Below are positions 61,723-64,000 of a stretch of 64,000 nucleotides of DNA, in pieces. Source of the DNA: Variovorax sp. J2L1-78 (GTDB taxonomy: Bacteria; Pseudomonadota; Gammaproteobacteria; Burkholderiales; Burkholderiaceae_C); contig NZ_JASZYB010000001.1 in NCBI RefSeq assembly GCF_030317205.1, positions 186,001 to 250,000 of the forward strand, given 5' to 3'. The position numbers and the translations under genes were made by a program. The notes under the pieces are model-generated. The model was not told where the DNA came from, made no database searches, and worked only from the letters and a program-made list of their open reading frames with translations. How positions within the stretch are numbered: the stretch's first letter is position 1; the number at the start of each line of letters is the position of its first letter.

Positions 61723-62124
61723 CTACTTTGACGGTGGCAGTGGACGTGCGGTCGCGGAGCCTTTGCCGGACCGCGCCGCGCCTCCCTGCGATGAATCATC
61801 GGCCTCTCTGCGTTGAAGCCCGCCCTCGGTACCGCCGCCGGCTGGTTTGGCGCCTTGCATGCGCGCGCGCGATTGCGCATCTGTGCCGAAGAGCTTTCCG
61901 CTGCCGTCGCTTCCTGGGGCACGTTCGCTGGTCGATGCACTCGGCTTCGGCGCACTCGTTTCCGGCGGCGCCGCGGTACCCTTCGGGTTGCCCGTCGGCT
62001 GGGCGACAGATTGCGGGGCAAGCCCCATTGCCGAGACGAAGGCGAATGCCGAAGCAAGGGATGCGAGCGTGGGGTGCTTGCGCCTCAACGCGCCGACCCG
62101 TGGCGTTGAAATTTCGGAACTCAT
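61723..62124 (-). CDS. Hypothetical low-complexity exported protein
   Basis: 133 residues, start overlapping the preceding DUF3606 stop (ATGA). A possible signal (LASLASAFAFVSAMGLAPQSVAQ) is followed by a Pro/Ser/Gly/Lys-rich disordered chain. No recognised family. Real status rests mainly on the coupling to the DUF3606 gene. Confidence 0.55.
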   Translation of the reverse strand: MSSEISTPRVGALRRKHPTLASLASAFAFVSAMGLAPQSVAQPTGNPKGTAAPPETSAPKPSASTSERAPGSDGSGKLFGTDAQSRARMQGAKPAGGGTEGGLQRREADDSSQGGAARSGKGSATARPLPPSK

Positions 62125-62300
62125 TTGGTTTCCAAGTGCTTTTGCACCGCAGCCACGGTGGGACCCACGGCTTGCACAGCGGCCTTCAATTGCTCGGCCG
62201 TCACGCCCAGCTTCTTCGACCAGTCGCGTAACTCATAGTCTTCATGGATATTGATGCGAGTTCGGTCTTGCCCACCGGATTGGGATTTGTCGTCTGCCAT
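62121..62300 (-). CDS. DUF3606 small protein
   Basis: 59 residues from ATG 62300: ADDKSQSGGQDRTRINIHED, then YELRDWSKKLGVTAEQLKAAVQAVGPTVAAVQKHL. This is the full DUF3606 pattern, a short stress-associated helical protein of unknown role, often near DNA-repair or stress genes. It is divergent from ligD, 169 bp away. Confidence 0.85.
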   Translation of the reverse strand: MADDKSQSGGQDRTRINIHEDYELRDWSKKLGVTAEQLKAAVQAVGPTVAAVQKHLETK

Positions 62301-62469
62301 GGTTTTCTCCTCTGAAAGAACGTCACCAAGCGTGCCGTCTTGCGGAATGTTGCGGCGAATGCCCTCCACGCCATGCAGGCGCGCAGGCAGCTGCTGTGGA
62401 GGGGCAGTCCCACACCGCGACGAGCCATTCGGCCTCGATAGCTTGGGTGGAGCGTTCTAAGCTTTCGGG

Positions 62470-64000
62470 ATGGCTACCCGTTCTCCTGCAGGAGATCCTT
62501 TGGCGCGTTATTGGGCGAAGCGGGACTTCGCTGTCACGTCCGAGCCGCGCGGCGAGCGTGGTGAGAATGGGTCTTCGCTGTCCTTCGTCATCCAGAAACA
62601 CGCCGCATCGCGGCTTCACTACGACTTTCGCCTGGAACTCGATGGCGTGCTCGTTTCGTGGGCGGTACCGAAGGGGCCAAGCTTCGACCCCCTGGACAAG
62701 CGGATGGCCATCCACGTGGAGGACCATCCCCTTTCCTACGGTTCTTTTGAATGAACCATTCCGCCGAAGCAGTACGGTGCCGGCACCGTCATCGTCTGGG
62801 ACAACGGCACGTGGGAGCCGGTAGGCGACCCTCGTGAGGGGCTGGCCAAAGGGAAGTTGGTGTTCCGGATGCACGGGCAGAAGCTGTCGGGCCTTTGGGA
62901 GCTGGTCAAGATCGCCAAGGGGGGCGAAAAACAGGCGCCCTGGATTCTCTTCAAGAAGCGTGACGAGTTCGCTCGGCCGAAAGCTGAATTCGACGTCGTC
63001 ACGGCGCTGCCGGACAGCGTTATCGCCAAGCCGCTCAAGAAGTTGCCAGCCGCGCCAGTGCACGGGCGCAAAGAAGCTGAGAGGCTGCCGGAGGGGCGGG
63101 CCGCCAAGACAGGGCGCGCAGGCGTGCCAGGCGCCGTGAAGGCGCCGATGCCTGCCACCTTGAATCCGCAACTTGCCACCCTGGCCACTGGGGTGCCGTC
63201 GGCAGGCACCTGGCTCTACGAGATCAAGTTTGACGGCTACCGCGTCATGACGCGCATCGACAAGGGCAAGGCCAAGATCATCACGCGCGGCGGGCACGAC
63301 TGGTCAGACAGGATGCCGCAGCTGTTGAAGGAACTGGAGCAATTGGGGGTGAGGTCCGCCTGGCTGGATGGAGAGATTGTCGTGCTGGACGACGACGGCC
63401 TTCCAAGCTTCAACGCACTGCAAAAGGGCTTCGATCGCGGGCGCGGAAGCGAGGACATCGTGCTGTTTCTCTTCGATGCGCCGTATTTCGAAGGCTATGA
63501 CCTTCGGGATGTCGAGCTGGTGTCACGGCGACAGCTGCTCAAGGCGCTTCTGGATGAACGTGGGACGGAACACGTCCGCTTCAGCGCCGACTTCGAGGCC
63601 GATCCGGCATCCATTCTGCAGTCGGCGTGCCTCATGAACTTGGAGGGCGTCATCGCCAAGCGCGTGGACTCACCCTACACGTCACGTCGTACGGAAGCCT
63701 GGCTCAAGCTCAAGTGCAAGCAGCGGCAGGAGTTCGTCGTGTGCGGCTACACCGACCGAACGGATGGGGCGGCGCAGGTGGGAAGCCTCCTGCTCGGTGT
63801 GCACGCTGCCGACGGTCAGCTCGTGTCGGTAGGCAGCGTCGGCACCGGTTGGGATGCCCAGGAAGCGGCCGACCTGAAGAATCGACTTGCCAAACTGGAG
63901 GTCGTGGACCCCCCATTTCGTGCAGGTGCCGCAAAGCCCGGACGTTGGTCGAAGCGCAAGGTCGGGAGCGAACGTTGGGTGAGGCCCGAGCTTGTCGCCG
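62470..64000 (+). pseudogene. ligD: ATP-dependent DNA ligase LigD with an in-frame stop; 3' end outside window
   Basis: The frame starts at 62470 with the 3'-phosphoesterase domain ([43 protein letters not shown]). A TGA at 62752-62754 replaces a codon that in homologues is Gly (GGA in GSFEGTIP). The same frame then continues without further stops to the window edge: YGAGTVIVWDNG, the ligase KxDG motif in WLYEIKFDGYR, LDGEIVVLDDDG and EGVIAKRVDSPY. LigD joins DNA ends with Ku in NHEJ. The polymerase domain would lie beyond the window. Internal restart at ATG 62869 could give ligase without most of the PE domain. Confidence 0.88.

Noticed and set aside
1..64000. CRISPR arrays, tRNA or rRNA genes
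   Set aside because: No regularly spaced direct repeats, and no tRNA or rRNA sequence was recognised by eye.

Overview
This 64 kb window looks like chromosome from a high-GC betaproteobacterium of the Comamonadaceae, most likely Variovorax-like. Two things point there. The first is an expansion of orphan Bug/TctC solute receptors: five in this window, none with a TctA/TctB membrane partner beside it. The second is the density of small catabolic operons, each with its own LysR, LacI, IclR, TetR or MarR regulator. The assignment is by gene content only. I saw no rRNA, tRNA or CRISPR array.

Left part (1-28 kb). A Liv-type ABC transporter (fused permease-ATPase, binding protein, second ATPase) is followed by a GlcD-like FAD oxidase. 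Next come a LysR/Bug/hydrolase divergon and an operon of muconate-lactonizing-type enolase, Bug and carboxymuconolactone-decarboxylase-like protein, read from near a perfect LacI-type palindrome. Two divergent, closely related LacI repressors follow. A three-gene envelope operon (tandem-esterase lipoprotein, metallo-beta-lactamase lipoprotein, Sel1 protein) is divergent from a D-glucarate operon (kdgD, Bug receptor, gudD). The gap between these two carries three LacI/GntR-like operator sequences. The section ends with a LysR/NmrA pair, a zinc alcohol dehydrogenase and a hybrid PAS histidine kinase.

Middle part (28-40 kb). This is an accessory region. It opens with the most interesting locus: a cytoplasmic-looking subtilase (S8), a 79-residue protein that could be a free-standing I9-like inhibitor, and a NUC1-type DNA/RNA endonuclease. 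A strong intrinsic terminator sits just before the nuclease. Beyond it lie small hypothetical genes, two GNAT acetyltransferases, a SUKH-like protein and several remnants: the UmuC C-terminus, a GFA enzyme, an alpha/beta hydrolase tail and a truncated cytochrome c. The region ends with a complete IS3-family element that lacks a target duplication.

Right part (40-60 kb). Three catabolic clusters follow. One has an SDR, a DsbA/HCCA-isomerase-like protein, TetR and an MFS pump. One has enoyl-CoA hydratase, a SnoaL-like protein, hydrolases, IclR, Bug and old yellow enzyme. One has FahA, a CaiB CoA-transferase, enoyl-CoA hydratase, Bug and TetR. Between the last two lie an SDR/TetR pair and a ketopantoate-reductase/MATE/MarR group.

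Right edge (60-64 kb). A frameshifted IS1182-type transposase remnant, a YciI protein, two small genes and ligD. The ligD reading frame is broken by one in-frame TGA inside the phosphoesterase domain.
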